From: SLRI01 sp964576715 | Lineage (GTDB): Bacteria; Pseudomonadota; Alphaproteobacteria; Geminicoccales; Geminicoccaceae | Length of the DNA stretch: 64,000 nt | Assembly (NCBI GenBank): GCA_964576715.1 | Contig: CAZNWE010000012.1 | Location: forward strand, 1 to 64,000 | Direction: 5' to 3' | Shown: piece by piece, positions 32,719 through 41,509 of the stretch | How positions within the stretch are numbered: position 1 is the stretch's first letter | How the letters are laid out: every line of letters begins with the position of its first letter | Notes under the pieces: generated by a model | Databases searched by the model: none | What the model saw: only the letters and a program-made list of their open reading frames with translations | Told to the model about the DNA's origin: nothing | Position numbers and translations under genes: made by a program

Positions 32719-33444
32719 ATGGACCCTGATCCGCTCAGCGCTGCCATGCTCGGCGATGCGATGCACAGCTCGAGCATCCTCGCCCTGGCCCTCGAAGCCG
32801 ACATGGTCGTCAAGTTCGTCATGCTGCTTCTGGTTTTCGCCTCGCTCTGGGTCTGGGCTGTGGTGTTCGACAAGGCGGGGCGCATCATCCGGTTGACGCG
32901 ACAAACCGCGGCGTTCGAGCGGGCCTTCTGGTCCGGCACGCCGTTGAACGAGCTCTACCGGCAGCTCGGCAATCGGATCGACCATCCGATCGCCTTGATG
33001 TTCGCCGCCGGCATGGAGGAATGGCGCGAGAGCCCGAAGAGCCTCGGCCGCGACGCCGGCGAGCGGCTGCTCGGCCGCATCGGGCAGGTGATGCAGCTCA
33101 CCCTGGATCGGGAGATGCGGGTCCTCGAGCGCCATGTCGGCACGCTCGCCACCATCGGCTCGGCGGCCCCCTTCGTCGGCCTGTTCGGCACCGTCTGGGG
33201 GATCATGAACAGCTTCCAGTCGATTGCGATGACCAAGAACACGACGCTCGCGGTCGTGGCGCCGGGCATCGCCGAGGCGCTGTTCGCCACCGCGCTCGGG
33301 CTCTTCGCCGCCATCCCGGCGGTCATCGCCTACAACAAGATCTCGACCGCGGTGGATGGCCTGGCCGACCGACTCGGCAGTTTCGCCGACGAGTTCGGCG
33401 TCGTCGTCAGTCGCGAACTCGACAGCAACCGGGCCGCTGCCTGA
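32719..33444 (+). CDS. tolQ: Tol-Pal system inner-membrane protein TolQ
   Basis: Proton-channel subunit of the Tol-Pal machine, 241 residues, ExbB/MotA-like. Three membrane helices: about 28-48, 145-168 and 182-200, with GSAAPFVGLFGTVWGIMNSF and LFATALGLFAAIPAVIAYN carrying the conserved channel Thr/Ala residues. The start is ATG; its stop overlaps the tolR start (TGATG). The 162-base gap before it likely holds a promoter, though none is obvious. Confidence 0.96.
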   Translation: MDPDPLSAAMLGDAMHSSSILALALEADMVVKFVMLLLVFASLWVWAVVFDKAGRIIRLTRQTAAFERAFWSGTPLNELYRQLGNRIDHPIALMFAAGMEEWRESPKSLGRDAGERLLGRIGQVMQLTLDREMRVLERHVGTLATIGSAAPFVGLFGTVWGIMNSFQSIAMTKNTTLAVVAPGIAEALFATALGLFAAIPAVIAYNKISTAVDGLADRLGSFADEFGVVVSRELDSNRAAA

Positions 33445-33962
33445 TGGCAGCCAGCACGCTGGCCAGCGCCCGTCAGGGGACCAGCCGCCGGCGTCGCCGC
33501 CGGCAGATGGGCGAGATCAACGTGACCCCGTTCGTCGATGTCATGCTGGTCCTGTTGATCGTCTTCATGGTCACGGCGCCGATGCTCACCATGGGTGTCG
33601 CGGTCGACCTGCCGCGCGCCGACAGCTCGCCGATGCCGGGCCAGGACGAGCCGCTCGCGGTCAGCATCGACGCCGCCGGCGCGATCTATCTGCAGGAGAC
33701 CGAGATCGCGCTGGACCAGCTGGTGCCGCGGCTGGTCGCGATCACCGGCGAGAACACCGAGGCCCGAATCTTCGTGCGCGGTGACCGGGCGATCGACTAC
33801 GGCCGGGTGATGGCGGTGATCGGCAACCTCAATCGGGCCGGCTTCAGCCGCGTCGCCCTGCTCACCGAGCTCCCGGACATCGCGGCCGGCGGGCCGGCTG
33901 GTGCGGGAGCTGCCGCGGCCGCCGGTCTCGCCCAGGTGCCGGGCGTCGCGGCAGTCGAGTGA
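33444..33962 (+). CDS. tolR: Tol-Pal system protein TolR
   Basis: ExbD-like partner of TolQ, 172 residues. A basic N-terminus (SRRRRRRQMGEINVTPFVDV) leads into a single membrane helix with the proton-carrying Asp in FVDVMLVLLIVFMVTAP, then a periplasmic domain. The C-terminus adds an Ala/Gly-rich tail of about 25 residues beyond the usual family end. ATG overlaps the tolQ stop. Confidence 0.95.
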   Translation: MAASTLASARQGTSRRRRRRQMGEINVTPFVDVMLVLLIVFMVTAPMLTMGVAVDLPRADSSPMPGQDEPLAVSIDAAGAIYLQETEIALDQLVPRLVAITGENTEARIFVRGDRAIDYGRVMAVIGNLNRAGFSRVALLTELPDIAAGGPAGAGAAAAAGLAQVPGVAAVE

Positions 33963-33969
33963 CGCGCGG

Positions 33970-34998
33970 ATGAAGCGGCCACTGCTCGCCTCCCTGGTGT
34001 TCCATGCGGCCTTCATCGGCCTCTTGCTCCTCGGCCTGCCGCAGCGCTCACAGCTGTTGCCGATCGAGGAGCCGGTCGCGGTCGAAATCGTCGGCGTCGC
34101 CGCCGCCCCCGAGCCGAGCGACGAGCCGCCGACCCCGGCACCGGCCGAGGCGGCACCGCTGCCGCCACGGGTGGCCGCGAGCCCGCCGCCGCCCACCCCC
34201 GTGCGACCTGCCCCCGAGCCGGTGGCCGAGCCGCTACCGGAGCCTGCCCCCGAGCCCCCTGCGCCCGAGCCGCCCGCAGCCGAAGCCGCGGCAGCGACAG
34301 CATTGCCGGCGCCGCTCACCGCCAGCGAGCCACCTCCTCCACCGCCCGCGCCCGAGCCCGAAATCGCGGCCCCGCCACCAGCACCGCCGGCCCGGCCGAC
34401 CGCCCGGCCGGCACGACCGGCGACGCCCGAACCGGAGCCCGAGCCGGCACCGGTACAGCAGGCGGCCCCGCCGCCGCCCCCCGCAGCACCGCGGCAGCAG
34501 GCCCGGCCGAACCCGGAGCCGGCGCCAGCCGAGCCGGTGCTCGCCCCGCCCGAGCAGGATTTCGCCGCGCTCTTGCGGGCCGTCGAGGCGCAGGCGCGGC
34601 GGGTGGAGGCGCCTGAGCCACGCGACGGCACGGGCAGTGCCGACAGCGCGCGTCGGTCCACGCCAGCCCAGACGATCGCCGAGGACGTGTCGCTCTCGGC
34701 CAATGAGCTCGCCGCCATTCGCCGGCAGATCGAGCGCTGCTGGAACGTGCCGGTGGGCGTGCCGGGGATCGAGACCATGCGGGTGTCGTTGCGCATCCAG
34801 CTCGAGGCCGACGGCTCGGTGCGGGCGGTCGACATCGAGGACCGCAGCCGCTTCGACCAGGACGTGCGCTTCCGCACGGTGGCGGAGAGTGCGAGGCGCG
34901 CCGTCCTGACCTGCCGGCTCGACCTGCCGGCCGACAAATACGCCGTCTGGCAGGACATGGTGCTGACCTTCTCGCCAGGCGACGCGTTGAGCGGCTGA
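33970..34998 (+). CDS. tolA: Tol-Pal system protein TolA (TonB-like)
   Basis: Spans the periplasm to couple the TolQR motor to Pal/TolB; 342 residues. One N-terminal helix (about 5-22), then a long Pro/Ala/Glu-rich low-complexity stalk (about 40-200) instead of the Lys/Ala-rich helix of E. coli TolA, and a C-terminal TolA/TonB domain with IRRQIERCWNVPVGVPG and the Cys pair (RCWN, LTCRL). The stalk's composition produces a spurious Gly/Arg-rich open frame on the other strand. Confidence 0.93.
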   Translation: MKRPLLASLVFHAAFIGLLLLGLPQRSQLLPIEEPVAVEIVGVAAAPEPSDEPPTPAPAEAAPLPPRVAASPPPPTPVRPAPEPVAEPLPEPAPEPPAPEPPAAEAAAATALPAPLTASEPPPPPPAPEPEIAAPPPAPPARPTARPARPATPEPEPEPAPVQQAAPPPPPAAPRQQARPNPEPAPAEPVLAPPEQDFAALLRAVEAQARRVEAPEPRDGTGSADSARRSTPAQTIAEDVSLSANELAAIRRQIERCWNVPVGVPGIETMRVSLRIQLEADGSVRAVDIEDRSRFDQDVRFRTVAESARRAVLTCRLDLPADKYAVWQDMVLTFSPGDALSG

Positions 34999-35031
34999 CG
35001 ACATGACCAACGGATCAGGGTGCTTTTGCCG

Positions 35032-36372
35032 ATGACGCGAGACCTGTCGCGACGCCACGTTGTAGGTGCCGGCGTCGCCGCCCTGGCCCTGCCGCCGCTA
35101 GCCGGGATCGGCCTGCGTGCGGCGTCGGCCCAGGTGCGGCTCGACATCACCCGCGGCGTGGTCGAGCCGATCCCCGTCGCCGTGAGCCCGTTCGCCGGCG
35201 ACGATCCGGCGCTGCAGGACACCGGGCTTGCCCTGGCCGAGCTGATCAGCGCCAATCTCCAGCGTTCGGGCCTGTTTCGGGTGATCGATCGGCGCGCCTA
35301 CATCCAGGATCCCGAAGCGCTGCGGGAGGTGCCGCGCTTCGCCGAATGGCGGCCGATCAATGCCCAGGCGCTGGTCACCGGCGTCGTCTCGCGCCCGGCC
35401 GGCAACCGGCTCGCCATCGAGTTCCGCCTTTGGGACGTCTTCAGCGGCACGCAGATGCGCGGCATGCTCTACGACCTCGCACCCGAGGGCTGGCGGCGCG
35501 TCGGGCACCAGATCTCGGACGTGATCTACGAGCGGATCACCGGCGAACGCGGCTATTTCGACACCAAGATCGTCTATGTCAGCCAGAGCGGCCCCAAGAC
35601 CCGCCGGGTCAAGCGTCTCGCCATCATGGACCAGGACGGCCACGATCACCGCTTCCTGACCGATGGCGGCGAGCTCGTGCTGACCCCGCAGATCGCCCCG
35701 GACGGCCGGCGCATCGCCTATTTCGTGCTGCGCACGCCGAGCCCGCGCATCATGCTGATGGACCTCGCCTCGGGCCGCTCCGCAGAGCTCGGCCAGTTCC
35801 CCGGCATGTCGTTCACGCCGCGCTTTGCACCCGACGGCGGCAGCATGCTGCTCACCCTGGCCGAGGGCGGCAAGTCCGATATCTTCGCCTTCGAACCGGC
35901 ATCGCGGCGGACCACGCAGCTGACACGCACCGGGGCGATCGACACCTCGCCCTCGTTCAGCCCTGACGGCCGGCGGATCGTCTTCAACAGCGACCGGGGC
36001 GGCTCGCCGCACCTCTACACGATGAACCGCGACGGCTCGAACGTCGAGCGGATCAGCTTCGAGCGGGGCCAGTACGGCAGCCCGGCCTGGTCGCCGAGGG
36101 GCGACATGATCGCCTTCACCCGGATCACCGGCGGCTTTTTTCACATCGGCGTGATGGAGCCCGACGGTGCCAACGAGCGGCTGATCACCCGCAGCGCCTT
36201 CGACGAGAGCCCGGCCTGGGCGCCCAATGGCCGGCTGATCATCTTCACCCGCGAGGACCCGGCGCGCGATCGCACCCGGCTCTTCACCATCGACGCCACC
36301 GGCCACAACCTGCAGGAGGTGGCGACCCCGCTCGATGCCTCCGATCCCGCCTGGTCGGGGTTGCTTCCCTGA
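35032..36372 (+). CDS. tolB: Tol-Pal system beta-propeller protein TolB
   Basis: Periplasmic propeller that binds Pal; 446 residues. The N-terminal domain (QVRLDITRGVVEPIPVAV onward) is followed by WD/TolB-like repeats with SFSPDGRRIVFNSDRGGSPHLY, GDMIAFTR and GRLIIFTRED. The leader reads MTRDLSRRHVVGAGVAALAL: a twin-arginine motif ahead of a mild hydrophobic core and an Ala-x-Ala site near SAQ. TolB is normally a Sec substrate, so Tat export is a possibility here. The ATG with AGGG upstream is preferred; a GTG four codons earlier is in frame. Confidence 0.95.
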   Translation: MTRDLSRRHVVGAGVAALALPPLAGIGLRAASAQVRLDITRGVVEPIPVAVSPFAGDDPALQDTGLALAELISANLQRSGLFRVIDRRAYIQDPEALREVPRFAEWRPINAQALVTGVVSRPAGNRLAIEFRLWDVFSGTQMRGMLYDLAPEGWRRVGHQISDVIYERITGERGYFDTKIVYVSQSGPKTRRVKRLAIMDQDGHDHRFLTDGGELVLTPQIAPDGRRIAYFVLRTPSPRIMLMDLASGRSAELGQFPGMSFTPRFAPDGGSMLLTLAEGGKSDIFAFEPASRRTTQLTRTGAIDTSPSFSPDGRRIVFNSDRGGSPHLYTMNRDGSNVERISFERGQYGSPAWSPRGDMIAFTRITGGFFHIGVMEPDGANERLITRSAFDESPAWAPNGRLIIFTREDPARDRTRLFTIDATGHNLQEVATPLDASDPAWSGLLP

Positions 36373-36475
36373 TCCGGCACGCCTATCCACCCAGAAGTTG
36401 TGCTGCTGCACTGCCGGTGCCGGTCAAGGCACGCGCCACGACGCCGCACCGTCGCCCGACAAGGATGCCCAGCCC

Positions 36476-37039
36476 ATGAGAAGCCGTCTCGCGATCGTCC
36501 TGCCCGTCCTCCTGCTCGTGCTCGCGGCCTGCGCGTCGACGCCCGAGGACGAGGTCGCCACGGCTGCCGAGGGCAGCAGCGACGGCAGCGGCCCGTTCGG
36601 CAGCTCGGCGACCGAACTCGGTGGCCCCGAGGTCGGGGTCGGCACTGCCGACGACATGTTCGGCAGTGCGACACCGGGTACCCAGGAGGATTTCGAGATC
36701 AATGTCGGCGATCGCGTGTTCTTCGCCTTCGACAGCTCGACCCTCGATGACGACGCCCGCCTGACCCTCGACCGCCAGGCCGCGTGGCTGCAGCAATACC
36801 CGTCGATCACCGTGACCATCGAGGGCCACACCGACGAGCGCGGCACCCGCGAGTACAACCTCGCTCTCGGCGAGCGGCGCGCCGCGGCGGCCCGAAACTA
36901 TCTGGCCGCCCTCGGCGTCGATCCCGATCGGATGCTGACCATCTCCTACGGCGAGGAGCGGCCGGTCGATCCCGGCAATGACGAGACCGCCTATCGCCAG
37001 AACCGGCGCGCCGTCACCGCCGTCAACCTCGTCAACTGA
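36476..37039 (+). CDS. pal: Peptidoglycan-associated lipoprotein Pal
   Basis: Outer-membrane lipoprotein of 187 residues. Lipobox LVLAACAS (lipidated Cys18), a Ser/Gly/Glu-rich linker, and an OmpA-type peptidoglycan-binding domain (about 75-187) with VFFAFDSSTLDDDAR, IEGHTDERGTREYN and NRRAV. The linker is longer than in E. coli Pal. It lies 103 bases after tolB. Confidence 0.96.
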   Translation: MRSRLAIVLPVLLLVLAACASTPEDEVATAAEGSSDGSGPFGSSATELGGPEVGVGTADDMFGSATPGTQEDFEINVGDRVFFAFDSSTLDDDARLTLDRQAAWLQQYPSITVTIEGHTDERGTREYNLALGERRAAAARNYLAALGVDPDRMLTISYGEERPVDPGNDETAYRQNRRAVTAVNLVN

Positions 37040-37044
37040 GGGGC

Positions 37045-38046
37045 TTGGCCGTCATCGCCGAGAAACCCGCAGCACTGTTTGCCGATCCCGGCTTGTCGCC
37101 CGATTCCGGCTGGCGTGGCGGCAGCACCCTGCCCGCCTGGCCGGGGCTCCTGATCGTGATCTCGCTGCTCGCACCGCCGGCGGCGGCGCAGACCGGCGCA
37201 CCGACGCCGTTGCGCCTCGAGACCGAAGCGCTCGAGCGCGACCTCGAGGCCGCGCAGGCGGCGTCAGGCGGCCTGCCCGAGGGTCGGGCCGCGGCTGTGC
37301 TGCAGAACCGGATCACCGCGATCGAGGAGGAATTGCGCCGGCTGACCGGTCGGGTCGAGGAGGCAGAGTTTCGCGAGCAGCAGACGCGGGCGCGGATCGA
37401 CCAGCTGGTCGCCGACCTCGATCGCCGACTCGCCGCCCTCGAGCAGCGCCAGCCCGCCGGTTTCGACAACCCGACGACCGATGACGCGGAACGACCGTCA
37501 GAGGCGCCTGCCGCCAGCCTCGCCCCTGGCAACGAGGCGGCGCCCGCCGAGAGCGAGGTGCCGCGCCGCGGCGCGATACCCCGCGACGCGCTCCTCGGCA
37601 TTCCAGCGCCGAGCCCCGAAGGCCCGGCCGGCACGGCACCGGCCGCCGCCCTCGAAGGCGGTCCTGCCGAGCGCTTCAGCGCCGCCCTCGAGTTGCTGCA
37701 GGCGGGTGACTATGCGGCAGCCGAGGCAGCCTTCTCGCGCTGGGTCGAGGCCTTTCCCGACGATCCGCAAGCGCCGGTCGCCGCCTATTGGCTGGGCGAG
37801 GCCCAACTCGCGCAAGATGCCCACGCCAACGCCGCGGCAACCTTCGCCGCCAACTACCGAACCTTCGGGGCCGAGGCGCCACGGGCCGCCGACAACCTGC
37901 TCAAGCTCGGCGCCGCCCTCGCCGCCATGGGTGATGCTACGCGTGCCTGCCAGACCTTTGCCGAGATGGCGCGCCGCTATCCGGACATGGCCGCCGGATT
38001 GCGCCAGGCGCTCGAGCGCGAGCGCCTGGTTGCCGGCTGCGGCTGA
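37045..38046 (+). CDS. cpoB: Cell division coordinator CpoB (YbgF)
   Basis: Periplasmic protein linking Tol-Pal to PBP1B during constriction; 333 residues. Signal region up to about residue 48 (LLIVISLLAPPAAAQ), an N-terminal coiled coil (about 60-130) for trimerisation, a Pro/Ala/Glu-rich linker, and three TPR-like repeats (about 210-330: RFSAALELLQAGDYAAAEAA, AAYWLGEAQLAQ). The TTG start five bases after pal follows GAGGGG; no ATG lies ahead of the signal. The N-terminus before the hydrophobic core is long, so the true start could be internal. Confidence 0.88.
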   Translation: MAVIAEKPAALFADPGLSPDSGWRGGSTLPAWPGLLIVISLLAPPAAAQTGAPTPLRLETEALERDLEAAQAASGGLPEGRAAAVLQNRITAIEEELRRLTGRVEEAEFREQQTRARIDQLVADLDRRLAALEQRQPAGFDNPTTDDAERPSEAPAASLAPGNEAAPAESEVPRRGAIPRDALLGIPAPSPEGPAGTAPAAALEGGPAERFSAALELLQAGDYAAAEAAFSRWVEAFPDDPQAPVAAYWLGEAQLAQDAHANAAATFAANYRTFGAEAPRAADNLLKLGAALAAMGDATRACQTFAEMARRYPDMAAGLRQALERERLVAGCG

Positions 38047-38070
38047 CGCGAGCCACCGGAACCGCGAGCC

Positions 38071-39444
38071 GTGTGCGGCCGGCCCGTCCTTCCCCTCCCC
38101 GTCCCCCCGCTCGACGACGCACGCTTCGCCGCGCTGATGGCCGCCTTCGCGCCCTTCGAGGACCAGCCCGGCATCGCCGTCGGCGTCTCCGGCGGGCCGG
38201 ACAGCACAGCGCTCGCCCTCCTGCTGCAACGCTGGCTCGCCGCCCGCCGCGGCCAGCTGCTCGCCCTCGTCGTCGATCACCGCCTGCGCCCGGACTCCGC
38301 CGCCGAGGCGACCGCCGTCGCAGGGCGCCTCCAGGCGCTCGGGATCACGGCCCGAATCCTCACCCGTCAGGGGCCACTGCCGACCGCGGCCGTGCAGGCC
38401 ACCGCCCGTGCCGCCCGCTACACGCTGCTGGCGGAGGCGACGGCCGCCGCCGGCTTTCTCCACCTAGCCGTCGCCCACCATCGGCAGGATCAGCGCGAGA
38501 CGATGGCGCTGCGCGCTGCCGCCGGCAGCGGGCCGCGTGGCTTAGCCGGCATGCCGGCGGTACGCGAGCTGAGCCGTGTCCGGCTGATCCGGCCGCTGCT
38601 CGGGGTGGCCCCGGATCAGCTGAAGGCGCTGCTCGAGCGGCGCGGCATCGCCTGGCTCGAGGACCCGGCCAATCGCGACCCACGGTTCTGGCGGGCCAGG
38701 TTTCGTGCCGCCGAGGCTGCCGGCGCGGCGCCAGCCGGCGGCGCGCCGACCGACCCGGCGATGGCGGCCGACAGGGCGATGGCGGCTGCCGCAACGGCAA
38801 GGCTGCGGCTCGACCGGCAGCTCGCGGCGTGGCTGGCGGCGCATGCCCGCCCGCACCCGCTCGGCTTCATCGCGGTGCCCGCAAGGGCCCTCGCGGCGAC
38901 GCCGGAGCCGCTGCTGCTGCCGCTCCTCGGCCGTCTCATCGCCGCTACCGCCGGCGCCATCTGGCCGCCACCCGAGGCCAAGCTCGCACCGGTGCGGGAC
39001 TGGCTCCGGGCCGATGGCAGCCGGCGCCTGAGCCTCGGTGGCGTGCTGGTCGAGCGCGGGGCGCGGGGTCTGGTTCGCTTCGTGCGCGAGCCGCGGGCAG
39101 TGGCCGGGCCGGCCCTGCTGCCGGCCGGCGGCCTGCTCTGGGACGGGCGCTTTCGGATCACCTGGCCCGGCGCCGAGTGCGACAGTGTCGTCGTCAAGGC
39201 CGGACCGGGTTGGCGGTCCCGGCTGGGGATCGCGGCGGTGCCGGCCGTCGTCGTCGAGACCTTGCCGTTGATCTCGCGTGCCGGGCTGGCCGTAGCCTTG
39301 GGACCAAAGCGTCTGACCGCCACTGCCGACGCCCCTACCGTCCGCTTTCGCCCACGGAATCCTTATGCTGATGTACCCTTCGGGCAATCGACAGCGGCTT
39401 CTGTTGCCTCCTCTGAAGAATGCCTTATCTATGGTAGAGCCTGA
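38071..39444 (+). CDS. tilS: tRNA(Ile)-lysidine synthase
   Basis: Modifies C34 of tRNA-Ile(CAU) to lysidine so it reads AUA; 457 residues. The PP-loop VSGGPDSTALAL (residues 39-50) binds ATP, followed by DHRLRPDSAAEA and VAHHRQDQRETMALRAAAGSG, all typical of TilS. The C-terminal region is long and Ala/Gly-rich. GTG start 24 bases after cpoB. Position between the tol-pal genes and ftsH is the usual alphaproteobacterial order. Confidence 0.94.
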   Translation: MCGRPVLPLPVPPLDDARFAALMAAFAPFEDQPGIAVGVSGGPDSTALALLLQRWLAARRGQLLALVVDHRLRPDSAAEATAVAGRLQALGITARILTRQGPLPTAAVQATARAARYTLLAEATAAAGFLHLAVAHHRQDQRETMALRAAAGSGPRGLAGMPAVRELSRVRLIRPLLGVAPDQLKALLERRGIAWLEDPANRDPRFWRARFRAAEAAGAAPAGGAPTDPAMAADRAMAAAATARLRLDRQLAAWLAAHARPHPLGFIAVPARALAATPEPLLLPLLGRLIAATAGAIWPPPEAKLAPVRDWLRADGSRRLSLGGVLVERGARGLVRFVREPRAVAGPALLPAGGLLWDGRFRITWPGAECDSVVVKAGPGWRSRLGIAAVPAVVVETLPLISRAGLAVALGPKRLTATADAPTVRFRPRNPYADVPFGQSTAASVASSEECLIYGRA

Positions 39445-39539
39445 GGGGAGGCGCCGCAAAAAATCGCCGTCGGGCGATCGAAGGCGCGGCAAGGTAAGGT
39501 TCGAAGCTTCCTCATGACCGCTACATACGAGGTTCGCAC

Positions 39540-41480
39540 GTGAACAACTTCAGCAAGAACTTGGCCCTGTGGATCATCATCGGCCTGCTGCTGATAGCCC
39601 TATTCAATCTGTTCCAGGGACCGTCCTCGCGCGGGCCGCAGACCAGCCTTGCCTTCTCCGACTTCATCGGCGAGGTCGAAGCCGGACGGGTCAACGAGGT
39701 GACGATCAAGGGCGATTCGATCACCGGCACCTTCGCCGATGGCCGCAAGTTCTCCACCTATGCGCCGAACGACCCCAATCTGGTCGAACGGCTGCGCGAG
39801 AGCGACGTGCGGATCAGCGCCCAGCCGCGCGACGACAACATGCCGTCCTTGCTCGGGGTGCTCGTCTCCTGGTTCCCGATGCTGTTGCTGATCGGGGTGT
39901 GGATCTTCTTCATGCGCCAGATGCAGGGCGGCGGCGGCAAGGCCATGGGCTTCGGCAAGAGCCGCGCCCGGCTGCTGACCGAAAAGCATGGCCGCGTCAC
40001 CTTCACCGACGTGGCCGGGATCGACGAGGCCAAGGAAGAGCTGCAGGAGATCGTCGAGTTTCTCAAGAACCCGCAGAAGTTCCAGCAGGTCGGCGGCCGC
40101 ATTCCCAAGGGCTGTCTGCTCGTCGGCCCCCCGGGCACCGGCAAGACGCTTCTGGCCCGGGCCATCGCCGGCGAGGCCAATGTGCCGTTCTTCACCATCT
40201 CGGGCTCGGACTTCGTCGAGATGTTCGTGGGCGTCGGCGCGAGCCGCGTGCGCGACATGTTCGAGCAGGGCAAGAAGAACGCGCCGTGCATCATCTTCAT
40301 CGACGAGCTCGACGCGGTGGGCCGCCATCGCGGCGCGGGTCTCAGCGGCGGCAACGACGAGCGCGAGCAGACGCTGAACCAGTTGCTCGTCGAAATGGAC
40401 GGCTTCGAGGCCAACGAGGGGGTGATCCTGATCGCCGCCACCAACCGGCCCGACGTGCTCGATCCGGCGCTCTTGCGCCCCGGCCGGTTCGACCGCCAGG
40501 TCGTGGTCTCGAACCCGGACGTGCTCGGCCGCGAGCGCATCCTCAACGTGCACGTCAAGAAGGTCCGCGTCGGTCCCGATGTCGATACCAGGGTGATCGC
40601 CCGCGGCACCCCCGGCTTCTCCGGTGCCGACTTGGCCAATATCGTCAACGAGGCAGCGCTGCTGGCGGCCCGGCGGGGCAAGCGCCTGGTCACCATGGAC
40701 GATTTCGAGGCTGCCAAGGACAAGGTCATGATGGGTGCAGAGCGCCGCTCGATGGTCATGACCGAGGACGAGAAGAAGTTGACCGCGTTCCACGAGGCGG
40801 GACACGCGGTGATGGCCTACTACTCGCCGGCCTCCGACCCGATCCACAAGGCCACCATCATTCCGCGTGGGCGGGCCCTGGGCATGGTCATGCGGTTGCC
40901 CCTGGGCGACCGGATTTCGGTCAGCCGCGAGAAGCTCAAGGCCGACATTGCTGTCGCCATGGGCGGCCGGGTCGCCGAGGAACTGGTGTTCGGCCACGAC
41001 AAGGTGACCGCCGGCGCCTCCTCCGACATCCAGCAGGCGACCAAGATCGCCCGCCACATGGTGACGCAGTGGGGGATGAGCGAGTCACTTGGGCCGATCG
41101 GCTACGACGAGAACCAGCAGGAGGTGTTCCTCGGCCACTCGGTGACGCAGTCGAAGAACGTCTCCGAGGCGACGGCGCAGCAGATCGACAGCGAGATCAG
41201 GAAGATCGTCGAGGAGGGCTACCATCTGGCGCAAACGACCCTGCGCGAGCGGGCCGACGAACTGCATGCTCTGGCCAATGCGTTGCTCGAGCACGAGTCC
41301 TTGAACGGCGAGGAGATCGGTGCGGTGATCAGGGGCGAGCCTATGCCGAAGCCGGCAAAGCCGGCCGAGCAGTCGCCCAAGTCCTCGGCCCCGACCGGCG
41401 GCAAGCGTGGCTCGGTGCCGACGACGAGGCCGGCCGACGACGGGCCGGCAGGCGATCCGGCACCGCAGCCCGGCGCCTGA
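39540..41480 (+). CDS. ftsH: ATP-dependent zinc metalloprotease FtsH
   Basis: Membrane-anchored AAA+ protease degrading membrane and regulatory proteins; 646 residues, hexameric. Two membrane helices (about 8-26 and 104-122) flank a periplasmic domain. Walker A GPPGTGKT (about 197), Walker B IIFIDELDAVG, second region of homology NRPDVLDPALLRPGRFDR, and zinc-protease motif HEAGH (about 418-422) are intact. GTG start. A Pro/Ala-rich tail closes the protein, followed by a strong terminator. Confidence 0.97.
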   Translation: MNNFSKNLALWIIIGLLLIALFNLFQGPSSRGPQTSLAFSDFIGEVEAGRVNEVTIKGDSITGTFADGRKFSTYAPNDPNLVERLRESDVRISAQPRDDNMPSLLGVLVSWFPMLLLIGVWIFFMRQMQGGGGKAMGFGKSRARLLTEKHGRVTFTDVAGIDEAKEELQEIVEFLKNPQKFQQVGGRIPKGCLLVGPPGTGKTLLARAIAGEANVPFFTISGSDFVEMFVGVGASRVRDMFEQGKKNAPCIIFIDELDAVGRHRGAGLSGGNDEREQTLNQLLVEMDGFEANEGVILIAATNRPDVLDPALLRPGRFDRQVVVSNPDVLGRERILNVHVKKVRVGPDVDTRVIARGTPGFSGADLANIVNEAALLAARRGKRLVTMDDFEAAKDKVMMGAERRSMVMTEDEKKLTAFHEAGHAVMAYYSPASDPIHKATIIPRGRALGMVMRLPLGDRISVSREKLKADIAVAMGGRVAEELVFGHDKVTAGASSDIQQATKIARHMVTQWGMSESLGPIGYDENQQEVFLGHSVTQSKNVSEATAQQIDSEIRKIVEEGYHLAQTTLRERADELHALANALLEHESLNGEEIGAVIRGEPMPKPAKPAEQSPKSSAPTGGKRGSVPTTRPADDGPAGDPAPQPGA

Positions 41481-41509
41481 GCCAACCTCCCCGCCGCCTG
41501 GATGTCATG

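Noticed and set aside
33330..35255. Long Gly/Ser-rich minus-strand frame opposite tolR-tolA-tolB
   Set aside because: Low complexity mirrors the Pro/Ala-rich tolA stalk; the plus-strand Tol genes are certain.
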